Source of the DNA: Halomonas halocynthiae DSM 14573
GTDB taxonomy: Bacteria > Pseudomonadota > Gammaproteobacteria > Pseudomonadales > Halomonadaceae
DNA: 64,000 bases
Assembly (NCBI RefSeq): GCF_000425725.1
Contig: NZ_KE384439.1
Location: 95,309-159,308 of the forward strand
Direction: 5' to 3'
Shown one piece after another: positions 47,442 to 57,559 of the stretch. How positions within the stretch are numbered: the stretch's first letter is position 1; each line of letters starts with the position of its first letter. The notes beneath the pieces are model-generated. The model saw only the letters and a list, made by a program, of their open reading frames with translations. It was not told the DNA's origin and made no database searches. The position numbers and the translations under genes were made by a program.

Positions 47442-48338
47442 ATGCAATTTCCTACCCTAGAGCAAACCATCGGCAATACGCCACTGGTCCGCCTGAAACG
47501 CATTACGGCTGGCCATAACAACGTGTTGCTGGCCAAGCTGGAAGGCAACAACCCCGCAGGCTCGGTTAAGGATCGTCCTGCGTTGGGTATGCTTGAGCAA
47601 GCCGAAAAGCACGGTGTTATTCAAGCGGGAGACACCCTAGTTGAGGCAACGTCGGGAAACACTGGCATTGCGCTTGCGATGGCTGCAGCTATTAAGGGGT
47701 ATCGGCTGATACTGATCATGCCAGAAAGCGCGTCCCATGAGCGCAAGCAAGCCATGGCCGCTTATGGTGCTGAGCTTATAGAAGTCAGCCGTGAAGGAGG
47801 GATGGAAGAGGCCCGAGACTTAGCGGATGCAATGCTTGCGCGGGGGGAAGCTAAGGCGCTGGACCAGTTTGCTAACCCAGATAACCCGCTGAGTCACTAT
47901 GGCTCCACCGGCCCTGAACTGTGGCAGCAAACAGCAGGAACCCTGACCCATTTTGTGAGTGCCATGGGAACCACAGGAACCATCATGGGTGTGTCGCGCT
48001 ATCTGAAAGAGCAAAACTCAGCGGTGCAGATTATCGGCTTGCAGCCTGACGAGGGCGCAAATATTGCCGGTATCCGTCGCTGGCCTGACGCGTATCGGCC
48101 ATCAATTTTCGAGCCATCCCGAGTTGATCAGCTGCTGGACATTAGCCAGCGTGAGGCTGAACACACCATGCGGCGCCTGGCGCGAGAAGAAGGCATCCTC
48201 GCCGGCGTGTCTTCCGGCGGTGCGTTAGCAGGGGCGTTACGCGTGGCAGATACGGTCGAAAACGCCGTTATTGCGTTTATCGTCTGTGATCGTGGTGATC
48301 GCTACCTATCGACGGGTCTGTTTGCTACACAGGCCTGA
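47442..48338 (+). CDS. cysM: Cysteine synthase B
   Basis: PLP enzyme making cysteine from O-acetylserine and sulfide or S-sulfocysteine from thiosulfate; 298 aa. IGNTPLVRLKR, PLP lysine Lys43 in NPAGSVKDRPA, substrate loop EATSGNTGIALAM, and GTTGTIMGVSRYLKE. The KDRPAL context and shorter length favour CysM over CysK. Upstream of relA, as in pseudomonads, though the rRNA methylase rlmD that often lies between is missing here. Confidence 0.94.
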   Translation: MQFPTLEQTIGNTPLVRLKRITAGHNNVLLAKLEGNNPAGSVKDRPALGMLEQAEKHGVIQAGDTLVEATSGNTGIALAMAAAIKGYRLILIMPESASHERKQAMAAYGAELIEVSREGGMEEARDLADAMLARGEAKALDQFANPDNPLSHYGSTGPELWQQTAGTLTHFVSAMGTTGTIMGVSRYLKEQNSAVQIIGLQPDEGANIAGIRRWPDAYRPSIFEPSRVDQLLDISQREAEHTMRRLAREEGILAGVSSGGALAGALRVADTVENAVIAFIVCDRGDRYLSTGLFATQA

Positions 48339-48371
48339 ACCTGACCAAGACAGGTAAGGAGTTGTTGCATC

Positions 48372-50642
48372 ATGGTGAAAGTGCGTGAGGATCAGCCGCT
48401 GACAGACGAGGGCAGGGTTGACGTCGAGCGCTGGATCGAGCACCTCCAATGTGACGTGCCGCTGGATGATGTCGACCAGATGCGCATGGCATGTGAGCTG
48501 GCTGAATCGTTGGAGCGGGAGGCCGACCGGCCACATCGGTTGTGGCTTGAGCGCGATTCCAGCTTTCGCATGGGCCTGGAAATGGCCGATATCCTGTCGG
48601 AGCTGCGTCTTGATCAACCCGCGTTAGTGGCGGCGGTGCTATACCGTGCTGCCCGAGAAGGTATGTTGGCGCTAGATAAAATCGAGCCGTTGTTTGGGGC
48701 TGAGGTTGCGGGTCTGATTAATGGTGTGCTGCAAATGGCAGCCATCGATCGCGTCCAGATCGTCTCAGAGGGGGCTAGGCAGCACAATCAGCAAGAAAAC
48801 CTACGCAAAATGCTGGTGACGATGATTGATGATGTGCGAGTTGCACTGATCAAAATCGCAGAGCGGACCAGTGCCTTGCGCCAAGTGCAGAACGCCCCAC
48901 GCGAAAAGCGTATGCGAGTCGCCCGAGAGGTGTTTGAAGTTTATGCACCGTTAGCGCACCGGCTGGGTATCGGGCACCTTAAATGGGAGCTTGAAGACCT
49001 GTCGTTTCGCTACCTGCATGAAGATGAGTACAAGGGCATTGCCAAGCTGCTGGCCGAGAGGCGTCTGGATCGTGATCACTACATCAACCAGGTTGTCGAG
49101 ACGCTCAAAGGCTTAATGGATGCTCAGGGTATTGCGCGTTATCAGGTCGATGGCCGAGCGAAGCACATTTATTCGATTTGGCGAAAAATGCAGCGCAAGC
49201 ATATCGACTTTTCTCAGATGCATGATATTCGCGCCGTACGCATTCTGGTGCCTGAAGTCAGCGACTGCTATGCCATGCTGGGGATCGTGCACTCACGCTG
49301 GCATCATGTGCCCAACGAATTTGATGACTATATCGCCAACCCTAAGCAGAACGGTTACCAGTCGTTACATACTGCTGTTTTTGGCCCTGAGAACAAGGTG
49401 TTGGAAATTCAGATTCGCACCTTTGCCATGCACGACGAAGCCGAACTTGGCGTGTGTGCTCACTGGCGTTATAAAGGCCACGATACCGATAGCAAAAACT
49501 CCAGCTACGAAGACAAGATAGCCTGGTTACGCCAAGTGCTTGAGTGGCAGGAAGAGGTGGGTTACAGCGGTGAGCTGCGTGAAGGGCTGAAAAACGATAT
49601 TGCTCCAGATCGCATTTACACCTTCACACCCGACGGCCATATCATTGACTTGCCGAAAGAAGCCTCGCCCATTGATTTCGCGTACCGGGTGCATACCGAA
49701 GTCGGTCACCGCTGTCGTGGTGCCAAGGTCAATGGGCGGATTGTGCCATTAACGTATCGTCTGAAAACTGGCCAACAGGTTGAAATTTTGACGGCCAGCA
49801 AAGGTGGGCCGAGTCGTGACTGGCTGAATCCCAGTCTGGGCTATGTGCGTACGTCGCGTGCTCGCTCAAAGATTCAGGCGTGGCTTAAGCATCAAAACCG
49901 CGACCTTAATCTTGACGAAGGTCGCGCGCTATTCGAGCGTGAAATGAAGCGCCTAGACGTGCCGGGTCTCGACACCCAACAGCTGGCCAGCAAGGTGAAT
50001 TACACCTCGCCAGACGACATGTATGCCGCTATTGGCGCGGGCGATTTGCGTATTGGTCAGGTATTGCACCAGGCACAGCAGTTGTTCGGTGAAAGTGATG
50101 AATATGAACCGCTGGACAAACTACTGGCCAAGCCGCGTCGCCCCTCAGAGGGCAGCGCAGGCGACATTACCGTGCTTGGGGTGGGTAACTTGAAAACCAG
50201 CATGGCGAACTGTTGTCGGCCGGTGCCTGGCGAGCCGATTATTGGTTTTATTACCCAGGGTCGCGGCGTTACCGTGCATCGCAGCGACTGCCCCAACATT
50301 CTGCAGCTGAGTGTCGACGAACCGCAGCGTGTTATTGAAGTGGCCTGGGGGGATAGAGCCCGCACGCAGTATCCGGTAGATATCGAAATTGAAGCCTGGG
50401 ATCGTGCTGGGCTGCTTAGTGATGTAACCACCGTATTGAGTAGCGAAAAGGTCAATGTTCTGTCGGTGAATACTCAGATGGGCATGGACGACGGGATTGC
50501 GCGTTTGTATATCACCCTGGAAGTGGAGGGGCTTGAAATGCTCGGCCGTCTGCTGACCCGAGTTCAGCAGCTACCTAATGTGTTTGAAGTGCGCCGCTTG
50601 CGACAAAAACCCGCCAATGTTGCTAACAGGAAGCGCAAATGA
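48372..50642 (+). CDS. relA: (p)ppGpp synthetase RelA
   Basis: Ribosome-associated stringent-response alarmone synthetase, 756 aa. The N-terminal hydrolase-like domain lacks the HD motif (the site reads VLYRAAREG), as in monofunctional RelA. The synthetase domain (about 240-370) has SIWRKMQRK, HDIRAVRILV, DYIANPKQNGYQSLHTAVFG and EIQIRT. TGS domain (about 412-472), zinc-finger-like region and C-terminal ACT domain (about 670-745) follow. ATGA overlap with mazG links alarmone and NTP cleanup. Confidence 0.96.
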   Translation: MVKVREDQPLTDEGRVDVERWIEHLQCDVPLDDVDQMRMACELAESLEREADRPHRLWLERDSSFRMGLEMADILSELRLDQPALVAAVLYRAAREGMLALDKIEPLFGAEVAGLINGVLQMAAIDRVQIVSEGARQHNQQENLRKMLVTMIDDVRVALIKIAERTSALRQVQNAPREKRMRVAREVFEVYAPLAHRLGIGHLKWELEDLSFRYLHEDEYKGIAKLLAERRLDRDHYINQVVETLKGLMDAQGIARYQVDGRAKHIYSIWRKMQRKHIDFSQMHDIRAVRILVPEVSDCYAMLGIVHSRWHHVPNEFDDYIANPKQNGYQSLHTAVFGPENKVLEIQIRTFAMHDEAELGVCAHWRYKGHDTDSKNSSYEDKIAWLRQVLEWQEEVGYSGELREGLKNDIAPDRIYTFTPDGHIIDLPKEASPIDFAYRVHTEVGHRCRGAKVNGRIVPLTYRLKTGQQVEILTASKGGPSRDWLNPSLGYVRTSRARSKIQAWLKHQNRDLNLDEGRALFEREMKRLDVPGLDTQQLASKVNYTSPDDMYAAIGAGDLRIGQVLHQAQQLFGESDEYEPLDKLLAKPRRPSEGSAGDITVLGVGNLKTSMANCCRPVPGEPIIGFITQGRGVTVHRSDCPNILQLSVDEPQRVIEVAWGDRARTQYPVDIEIEAWDRAGLLSDVTTVLSSEKVNVLSVNTQMGMDDGIARLYITLEVEGLEMLGRLLTRVQQLPNVFEVRRLRQKPANVANRKRK

Positions 50643-51526
50643 GTGCTCATCAGAATGACAACCTAGTCGCCAGCCGCTATGACCTTGACGACCTGCTGAC
50701 TCTGATGACAGTGCTGCGTGATCCACAGCATGGCTGCCCGTGGGATGTTCGCCAACACTGGGACAGCATTGTTCCGCACACACTGGAAGAAGCCTATGAG
50801 GTAGCCGACGCCATCGAGCGGCGTGCCTATGACGAGCTGCCCGGAGAACTGGGCGACTTGTTGTTCCAGGTGGTTTTTTACAGCCGTATAGCCGAAGAAG
50901 AGCAGCGTTTCGACTTTAAGGATGTTGTGCATACGCTTACCGCCAAAATGCTGCGGCGCCACCCGCATGTTTTTCCTGAGGGCAGCTTAGCTTCGCGTCG
51001 CCAGGGTGTAAGCGCTGAGCAGCTGGAAAGTCGCCAGGTGAACGTTCGCTGGGAAGCCCTCAAAGACGAGGAACGCCAGCGCCGAGAAACGGCTGCTAGC
51101 GTCTCAGCACTGGATGATGTTCCGCACGCGCTGCCCGCATTATCACGCGCTGCCAAGCTCTCCAAGCGCGCCGCTCGGGTAGGGTTTGACTGGCCAGATA
51201 CCACCGGTGTTGTCGCCAAGCTGCATGAAGAGTTGGGTGAGATTGAAGAGGCGCTGAATGCCGGAGACATCGAACACGCCGCTGATGAAGTTGGCGACTT
51301 ACTGTTCGCCACAGTGAATCTGGCCAGAAAGCTTGGTGCTGATCCAGAAGCGTGTTTACGGGGTACCAATCGGCGTTTTGAACAGCGCTTTCGCTATGTT
51401 GAACAAGAGTTGGCTCGTGATGGTCAGTCGCCCAGCGAAGCGAGCCTTGAGCGTATGGATCAGTTATGGTGTAAAGCCAAGCAGGTGAAGGAAAGCCAAA
51501 CAGGTGGTAACAACGAAGGGGGCTGA
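50639..51526 (+). CDS. mazG: Nucleoside triphosphate pyrophosphohydrolase MazG
   Basis: Hydrolyses NTPs and dNTPs to monophosphates, 295 aa with two MazG domains. First domain: LMTVLRDPQHGCPWD, TLEEAYEVADAIE and ELGDLLFQVVFYSRIAEE; second: KLHEELGEIEEAL and EVGDLLFATVNLARKL. The EExxE and ExxD metal motifs are present in both. Coupled to relA, as in E. coli. Confidence 0.94.
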   Translation: MSAHQNDNLVASRYDLDDLLTLMTVLRDPQHGCPWDVRQHWDSIVPHTLEEAYEVADAIERRAYDELPGELGDLLFQVVFYSRIAEEEQRFDFKDVVHTLTAKMLRRHPHVFPEGSLASRRQGVSAEQLESRQVNVRWEALKDEERQRRETAASVSALDDVPHALPALSRAAKLSKRAARVGFDWPDTTGVVAKLHEELGEIEEALNAGDIEHAADEVGDLLFATVNLARKLGADPEACLRGTNRRFEQRFRYVEQELARDGQSPSEASLERMDQLWCKAKQVKESQTGGNNEGG

Positions 51527-51529
51527 CGG

Positions 51530-54178
51530 ATGAGTACCGATCTACACGAATCATTGCGTGACAACGTCCGTATTTTGGGTGACAGCCTGGGGCATACCAT
51601 TGCTGATGACCTGGGTGATGAATTTGTTGAGCGCATAGAAACCATTCGAGCGTTGGCCAAGCAAGGGCAGCAGGGCGAACGTGAAGGGCGGCAGGCACTG
51701 ATCGAGTATCTGCGTGAACTGCCGGACAATGAACTTCTTCCCGTTACCCGCGCATTCAATCAGTTCCTTAATCTGGCTAATATCGCTGAACAGCACTATC
51801 GTGCGCGTTTTCGCCATGTGGAAGATTATAAGCCAGGCACCCAGCCCATCCTTGGCGACCTGCTTAAACGTGCGATTGATAAAGGCAACTCACCGCGGCG
51901 CTTGGTGCAAGCGTTGGCAGAAATGCGTGTCGAGCTGGTGCTGACTGCGCACCCTACCGAAGTTATTCGGCGCACTCTTATCCAGAAATACGACGCCATT
52001 GATGACTGCCTGGCTGATATTGAATCATCAGCGGACTACCCCGAGCGTGGAGCCCGTGCACGAGGTCGGTTATCAGAGCTGATCGGTCAAGCGTGGCATA
52101 CCGATGAGATTCGCCACGAGCGGCCTACACCTGTTGATGAGGCTAAGTGGGGATTTGCGGTAATTGAAAACTCGCTATGGAAAGCCGTGCCTGACTTTCA
52201 CCGTGACTTGGATAACCTGCTGCTGAATGTTGCCGGTGAGCGCCTCCCTCTAGATGCTGCACCCATTCGCTTCGCCTCCTGGATGGGGGGAGATCGAGAC
52301 GGTAACCCCAACGTTACTGCCAAAGTCACTAGCGAAGTGCTGTTGCTGGGCCGCTGGATGGCCGCAGATTTATACCAGCGCGACCTGGAACAGCTCAAGA
52401 ACGAGTTGTCGATGTGGAAGGCCAACAGTGCTCTGCGCGCTGAAGTGGGTGATGTTGCTGAGCCTTATCGTGAGCTGCTCAAGCGGCTGTTGGCTCGGGT
52501 GGAGTCGACCCGCGACTGGGCGAAGGCGCGTCTTGATGGCAAGCCCTATGACGGCGGTCCCATTATTGAAAACCGCGAGCAACTGTACGCGCCATTGCTG
52601 GCTTGTTATCGCTCGCTGTGTGATGTCGGGTTAGACATCATCGCCAATGGTGTGCTGCTTGATACGTTGCGCAGAGTGGCGGTGTTTGGGGTCACGTTGG
52701 CCAAGCTTGACCTGCGGCAGGAAGCGGCGCGCCATGAGCAGGTAATGGAAGAATTAACCGAGGCGCTGGATCTTGGCCATTACCGCGAGTGGACGGAGCC
52801 GCAGCGCCAAGAATTCCTGCTGGCCGAGCTGGCATCTCGCCGGCCGTTGATTCCTCGTCGTTGGGAATGTTCTGCTGAAACCCGAGAAGTGATCGACACC
52901 TTCCGAGTGGCAGCCAATGAGCCGGCTGAGTCGCTGGGAACCTATGTGATATCCATGGCTGCCCAGCCATCTGATGTGCTGTGTGTCGCCTTGTTAATGA
53001 AAGAAGTTGGTGGTGGTGCCAAGTTACCCATCGCGCCTTTGTTTGAAACGCTGGATGACCTGAATCATGCCCCCGGTGTTATCGACCAGCTGTTGAGCCT
53101 GCCAGGGTATCGCGCGCGAGTGGGCGATAGTCAGGAAGTGATGATTGGTTATTCTGATTCAGCGAAAGACGCCGGACAGCTGGCGGCGGCCTGGGCGCAA
53201 TACCGAGCCCAGGAAGGGCTGGTTGAGGTGTGTCGTCGCCATGACGTTAAACTCACCCTGTTTCATGGGCGTGGCGGCACCGTTGGGCGTGGTGGTGGTC
53301 CTGCACACGCCGCAATTCTGTCGCAGCCCCCCGGTTCGGTGAACGGTAGCCTAAGGGTGACAGAGCAGGGCGAAATGATCCGCTTCAAGTTCGGTCAGCC
53401 GGATATCGCCTTACGCTCCATGGAAATTTACGCCTGTGCGGTGCTGGAAGGCACGTTATTACCGCCGCCAGAGCCGAAACCGGCATGGCGTGATGAGATG
53501 GAGCGCTTGTCAGAAGTGGCGCACCAGGCTTACGTTGGCGTAGTACGTGAAGACCCAGATTTTGTGCCTTACTTCCGTGCAGTAACGCCAGAGGCCGCTC
53601 TGGGCCGCTTGCCTTTGGGATCACGGCCTGCCAAGCGCAGACAGGATGGTGGTGTCGAGACACTGCGTGCGATTCCCTGGATCTTTGCCTGGACCCAAAC
53701 ACGCTTAATGCTGCCAGCTTGGTTAGGCAGCGGAGAAGCCTTTGCTAAGCGTTTGATGGAAGAAGGCGGGCTGGACGCGCTGCGAGAAATGCGAGACCAG
53801 TGGCCATTTTTCGGCACCTACCTCGACATGCTGGAAATGTTATTGGCCAAAGCTGACGTAGATATTGCAACGTACTATGAGCATCGGCTGGTGGATGAGC
53901 CAGCACTGGAGCAACTGGGTGAAAGCTTGCGGAAGCGGTTTGCCAACCTCAATGAGGCGTTGCTGAATATTCTTGACCAGCAAGCCTTGTTGGAGAGTAC
54001 ACCACTGATTCGCCAAGCCATCGAAGTGCGTAACCCGTACATTGACCCGCTGCATGGTTTGCAAGCCGAGTTATTGCAACGCAATCGCGACGCCGACGGT
54101 GCCATTAGTGCTGATTTGTCGCGCGCGTTAATGGTGACAATGGCAGGCATTGCCGCTGGGCTGCGCAATACGGGCTAA
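51530..54178 (+). CDS. ppc: Phosphoenolpyruvate carboxylase
   Basis: Anaplerotic fixation of bicarbonate onto PEP to give oxaloacetate, 882 aa, the usual length. VLTAHPTEVIRRT with catalytic His, GGDRDGNP, DLRQEAARH, and FHGRGGTVGRGGGP with the Arg/Gly loop are canonical; C-terminus ends IAAGLRNTG. Three nt after mazG. A hairpin terminator follows. Confidence 0.97.
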   Translation: MSTDLHESLRDNVRILGDSLGHTIADDLGDEFVERIETIRALAKQGQQGEREGRQALIEYLRELPDNELLPVTRAFNQFLNLANIAEQHYRARFRHVEDYKPGTQPILGDLLKRAIDKGNSPRRLVQALAEMRVELVLTAHPTEVIRRTLIQKYDAIDDCLADIESSADYPERGARARGRLSELIGQAWHTDEIRHERPTPVDEAKWGFAVIENSLWKAVPDFHRDLDNLLLNVAGERLPLDAAPIRFASWMGGDRDGNPNVTAKVTSEVLLLGRWMAADLYQRDLEQLKNELSMWKANSALRAEVGDVAEPYRELLKRLLARVESTRDWAKARLDGKPYDGGPIIENREQLYAPLLACYRSLCDVGLDIIANGVLLDTLRRVAVFGVTLAKLDLRQEAARHEQVMEELTEALDLGHYREWTEPQRQEFLLAELASRRPLIPRRWECSAETREVIDTFRVAANEPAESLGTYVISMAAQPSDVLCVALLMKEVGGGAKLPIAPLFETLDDLNHAPGVIDQLLSLPGYRARVGDSQEVMIGYSDSAKDAGQLAAAWAQYRAQEGLVEVCRRHDVKLTLFHGRGGTVGRGGGPAHAAILSQPPGSVNGSLRVTEQGEMIRFKFGQPDIALRSMEIYACAVLEGTLLPPPEPKPAWRDEMERLSEVAHQAYVGVVREDPDFVPYFRAVTPEAALGRLPLGSRPAKRRQDGGVETLRAIPWIFAWTQTRLMLPAWLGSGEAFAKRLMEEGGLDALREMRDQWPFFGTYLDMLEMLLAKADVDIATYYEHRLVDEPALEQLGESLRKRFANLNEALLNILDQQALLESTPLIRQAIEVRNPYIDPLHGLQAELLQRNRDADGAISADLSRALMVTMAGIAAGLRNTG

Positions 54179-54215
54179 TGCTGGGTATTACGCCGATATA
54201 AACCCGCCAAACGGC

Positions 54216-54258
54216 ATCGGGCCACCCTGAAAGTCTCAGTGGTGGCCCGATGTGGTTT
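54216..54258 (+). terminator. Hairpin terminator after ppc
   Basis: ATCGGGCCACC, 14-nt loop, GGTGGCCCGAT, then GTGGTTTTG. Perfect 11-bp stem with a short T-run. Confidence 0.7.
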
Positions 54259-54288
54259 TGCTAGCTGGTTTAACTGGCTAGAGGGTAT

Positions 54289-54954
54289 TCAGAAAGGAAT
54301 ATGTACTGAGGCCGTCACGATATTTAAGTGAGATAGACTGGGTTCGTCGAAGCGTTCGTAATTAAGCCGGCTAACGACCCCATTAACAGCCAAATGGGCA
54401 CCAAAGCCATTAACTTGCGCCATGCCACCATCCACATTGGCACCAGGGCGGCCAGTAATGACCTCTCCTTGCCAGCCCGCAATGCCCGATTTGGCATACA
54501 CGCCAAAGTCGCCCATGCGTATACCAGCTAATAGACTACCGCCTAAGCTTGTTGTATCCACCAATTGGCTGCTGCCCTGTCTGGCGACAAAAGGCACTTC
54601 TTCGCTTTCGCGATAATCAATTTCAGCACCGAAATCGAGCAGTGGAAAACCGACAGGTGAGAAGCCCGCCGTCAGCTTGAAGCCGGATGTCACGCCATCC
54701 ATTGATGACACGCTATCCCCTTGCAGCTCAAGGCCATTATCAAGGTGAGTTAAATAAGCGCCTTGATAAAAGTAGCTGGATGCTTCAGTCGTATCGGGTT
54801 GGTACTGAGAAGCCAGCGCCTGCTGAGAGCCAAGTGATAGCACGGGCAGGGCTGTTAGCAGTAACAGGCGAGAGAACGTCGCCTGCTGAAATGCTTGCTG
54901 AGAGAGAGTCCTTATCGACACAGCCCAGTGCCGCTGGGTTCTTGACCTGTTCAT
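54289..54954 (-). CDS. Predicted outer-membrane beta-barrel protein
   Basis: 221 aa with a signal peptide (ending about ALAS, residue 49) and an extended N-region before it; alternating hydrophobic-polar strands (LDFGAEIDYRESEEV, FGVYAKSGIAGWQ, FGAHLAVNGVVSRLNYERF) and a C-terminal Phe (VHIPF), the hallmark recognised by the BAM complex. Function and family not established; small porin- or YfaZ-like barrels are the nearest style. AGG precedes the ATG. Converges with ppc. Confidence 0.75.
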   Translation of the reverse strand: MNRSRTQRHWAVSIRTLSQQAFQQATFSRLLLLTALPVLSLGSQQALASQYQPDTTEASSYFYQGAYLTHLDNGLELQGDSVSSMDGVTSGFKLTAGFSPVGFPLLDFGAEIDYRESEEVPFVARQGSSQLVDTTSLGGSLLAGIRMGDFGVYAKSGIAGWQGEVITGRPGANVDGGMAQVNGFGAHLAVNGVVSRLNYERFDEPSLSHLNIVTASVHIPF

Positions 54955-55073
54955 GAACCTGCCCCCGGAAACGCTTGCCGCCGAGTTTGGCGTATCGTGA
55001 GTAATCAGTTATCAATAATAGCAGGCAGTTCAGCACTCGGCCAGTTGTGGCCAATGTAGGCAATCAGCCGCAG

Positions 55074-55967
55074 TTAGCGCGAGGCTAACCACGCCAATAG
55101 CGAATTAAGCTGTGGTGCAGGCACCCCATGAGACGTTGCTGCATCGCATAGCGGGCCGAGTATCGCCGCATGTTCGGTGGGTCGGTCAGCCAGAATATCC
55201 TGCAACATAGATGCACGGTTATTGGCCGTATTTTCAATGACTCCCCAAATGAGTGTTTGCCAGCCTGACGCCGGTGGTGCGATGTTTTCAGCGGCAAGAA
55301 TCGCCTGAATCTCGTCGATCAACTCCGCCACCATCGGGCGAAACGGACGGTCGCGCAACTGCCCATTACGAATCTGGTAACGCGCCACTAAAGGGTTAAT
55401 TGCCGCATTAATGGCTAACTTGTGCCACAACCTAACTCGGATATTAGCGACAGGCTCAGCGCTTAATCCCGCCGCTACAAGGCGCTGTGCCAGCTGAGCC
55501 GCTAGTTCGTTATGTGGGTTATTGAGGCTTCCTATTAGAGTGTGCCCGCGACCGGCGTGAACCACACCATCATCCCCTGTGAGATAAGCCCCCTGAGTCG
55601 TGGTTGCGCACAGCACTGGCCCAGGCCATGTCTGTGTAATACGCGGCTGTGCCAAAAAACCGTTCTGCCACAGCACCAGCGGGGTTGTGGGCGCAACCAC
55701 ACCGGCAATGCTGGCAAGCGCCGCCTCGGCGGCCATGGCTTTGGTGGTGATATGTATAAATCCCGGCGCAGGCAGTGGGTGAGAGGCTAGTGCCGCCGTT
55801 GTAACGCTCGCCAGCCGCTGAGTTCGCTCTTCATCTTCAGGGGTGGTCAGGTGTTGTTGTTGAGGCAGCGCACGCCGGCCAACTAACGTGGTGTCAGTGA
55901 CGGGTGAAAGCGAATGTGCCAACAGGCGACCAATGGCCCCAGGGCCAAGTATCCAATGGGAAGTCAT
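55074..55967 (-). CDS. panE: 2-dehydropantoate 2-reductase
   Basis: NADPH-dependent ketopantoate reductase of pantothenate and CoA synthesis, 297 aa. Nucleotide motif ILGPGAIG at 6-13, LVLWQNGF with conserved Asn-Gly, catalytic Lys in LWHKLAINAAINPLVARY, and ASMLQDILADRPTEHAAILG near the C-terminus, all PanE/ApbA signatures. Stands alone on the minus strand. Confidence 0.92.
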   Translation of the reverse strand: MTSHWILGPGAIGRLLAHSLSPVTDTTLVGRRALPQQQHLTTPEDEERTQRLASVTTAALASHPLPAPGFIHITTKAMAAEAALASIAGVVAPTTPLVLWQNGFLAQPRITQTWPGPVLCATTTQGAYLTGDDGVVHAGRGHTLIGSLNNPHNELAAQLAQRLVAAGLSAEPVANIRVRLWHKLAINAAINPLVARYQIRNGQLRDRPFRPMVAELIDEIQAILAAENIAPPASGWQTLIWGVIENTANNRASMLQDILADRPTEHAAILGPLCDAATSHGVPAPQLNSLLAWLASR

Positions 55968-56458
55968 CGTTGATTTTTAGCCATTAGCAGCAGTGTTGCC
56001 GCCAAGCTTACCGTGTTCAGCACAAAGAAATGAAGGCGAGGTGAGCAGCAGCGTCACCGCCGCCGAAAGATCTCCATATTAACGCAGGTTTGTCACACGC
56101 CGATGCAGTTGAGCGAGCGGGTTTGGCTCACGCCATCGAGTTGTAGGTGATAGAAGAAACCAGCAAGAATTATGAGCGAGTAGGTGCTAAACGTAGCAAA
56201 AGAGCGCAGTGCACGGCTATTGGCTAATGCTGTGAATTAGTATTATCTGATAGCATTACGGCTAAGAAAATTTTGCTTAAGCGGCTGAGTCGCGCTACAG
56301 AGAAGAGGGGAGAAGCAGGTGTGGAAACGGGTGCAATGGTGCATGCAATATTGGTTTTCGCCCTAAGCTGCCCTGTTGGAAAAGCAGCGAGTGCGCTCTC
56401 CGTATTATGTCGCACGCGCTACGATTGTTGCTATCTAATACCTGTTAAAAGGAAAAGT
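55968..56458. other. Gap with no convincing gene
   Basis: About 490 bp. A plus-strand frame opens at 56273 and continues into the 75-codon ORF, but its upstream part looks non-coding and no membrane, motif or homology signal is seen. The stretch is more AT-rich towards the right. No repeats or terminators noted. Confidence 0.5.
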
Positions 56459-56686
56459 ATGAGTCATAAATGGGAGTTTTCAGTATCCGCTGGATCTTAT
56501 TACCTCTCATTGACACAGAGCTTTAGAGGTAATGATATAAGCTTTGCATATGATAATGATCATTTAGGTATGCAGTTATATGGACTCTCATCGCATATCG
56601 ATTCTCTATCAGAATCAAGCCATGTGGCTAAAAGACTTTATAGCTTGCAAGTATTGCTTAGAGTATCTTCGCCAAGTCCCTTTTAA
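56459..56686 (+). CDS. Hypothetical 75-aa protein in an AT-richer stretch
   Basis: Starts MSHKWEFSVSAGSYYLSL behind AAAAGGAAA, a good ribosome-binding site, and includes GNDISFAYDNDHLGMQLYGLSSHIDSLSES. No membrane segment or recognised motif. Base composition is more AT-rich than its neighbours. The end (VSSPSPF) looks abrupt, and a second frame (56580-56771) continues with protein-like text, so it may be a shortened remnant of a longer gene. Identity unknown. Confidence 0.45.
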   Translation: MSHKWEFSVSAGSYYLSLTQSFRGNDISFAYDNDHLGMQLYGLSSHIDSLSESSHVAKRLYSLQVLLRVSSPSPF

Positions 56687-56837
56687 TAAGTCAAAGCATC
56701 CGGACACAGCAAGCTGTGCCGTTGTTCTTGGCGGACTTCAGAGCTTCGGTCGAATCTGGCGAAGTGCATGATGTGCGTTAAGCTGAACACGTTACGTTTC
56801 TAAGTTAGGTGGGCATGACGTGTTACTACCTTCTGAG

Positions 56838-56862
56838 GCCGATTAGTCGGTTCTTTTTTTAA
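56838..56862 (+). terminator. Weak terminator before the methyltransferase gene
   Basis: GGCCGA, TTAG loop, TCGGTT with a G-T outer pair, then a run of seven T. The short stem makes it weak. Confidence 0.4.
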
Positions 56863-56889
56863 AGCTGTTTAGCTTGCTAAGGGGGAAGT

Positions 56890-57477
56890 GTGGTTGAATC
56901 ATTACGCGAGTTGCTAACTGAATTAGAGAAATTTGGCCAGGAAAATGATGCTGCCATTGCTGATCGTCCGCGTCGCATGTTGAATATCACTCGTGATACG
57001 GGGGAGTTTCTTTCAGTACTGACCCAAGCCACGGACGCAAAAAGAGTGCTGGAGATTGGCACCTCTAATGGCTATTCCACGTTGTGGTTTGCCCAGGCAG
57101 CTCAGAAGATTGGTGGGCACGTCACGACAGTAGAACTTGCCGAATATAAGTTCGATCTGGCAGCCATGAGTTTTGAGCGCTCGGGTCTTTCTGACTATAT
57201 TACATCGCTGCAATGCGAGGCTGGAAAGTTGCTGGAAAGCGTGGAGGATTCTTCATTCGATCTGCTCTTTCTCGATTCTAACCGTTCTGAGTATGTGCCG
57301 TGGTGGCCGAATATTAAGCGGGTCTTGAAAGGTGGTGGGCTTCTGGTGGTGGATAACGCCACTTCCCATGCTGATGAAATAGCGGCTTTTATAGAACTTG
57401 TGTCGGCAGACCTAGATTTCGCCACGTGCACTGTGCCAGTTGGCAATGGTCAATTTATGGCAACGCGGGCAGCATGA
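56890..57477 (+). CDS. SAM-dependent O-methyltransferase family protein
   Basis: 195 aa, class I methyltransferase resembling the O-methyltransferase-3 family. SAM motif VLEIGTSNGYSTLWFA at 53-68, acidic residue Glu81 after it (TTVELAEYK), FDLLFLDSNRSEYVPWW and LKGGGLLVVDNATSHADEI. GTG start preceded by GGGGGAAG. Substrate unknown. It lies among poorly conserved neighbours without an evident operon. Confidence 0.8.
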   Translation: MVESLRELLTELEKFGQENDAAIADRPRRMLNITRDTGEFLSVLTQATDAKRVLEIGTSNGYSTLWFAQAAQKIGGHVTTVELAEYKFDLAAMSFERSGLSDYITSLQCEAGKLLESVEDSSFDLLFLDSNRSEYVPWWPNIKRVLKGGGLLVVDNATSHADEIAAFIELVSADLDFATCTVPVGNGQFMATRAA

Positions 57478-57559
57478 TATTTGAACCATTCAGCATGGAT
57501 AATTGAGTGAATAAATAAACGTTTATGCCATATGTCGTTAATTTCTAGGAAAGATTATT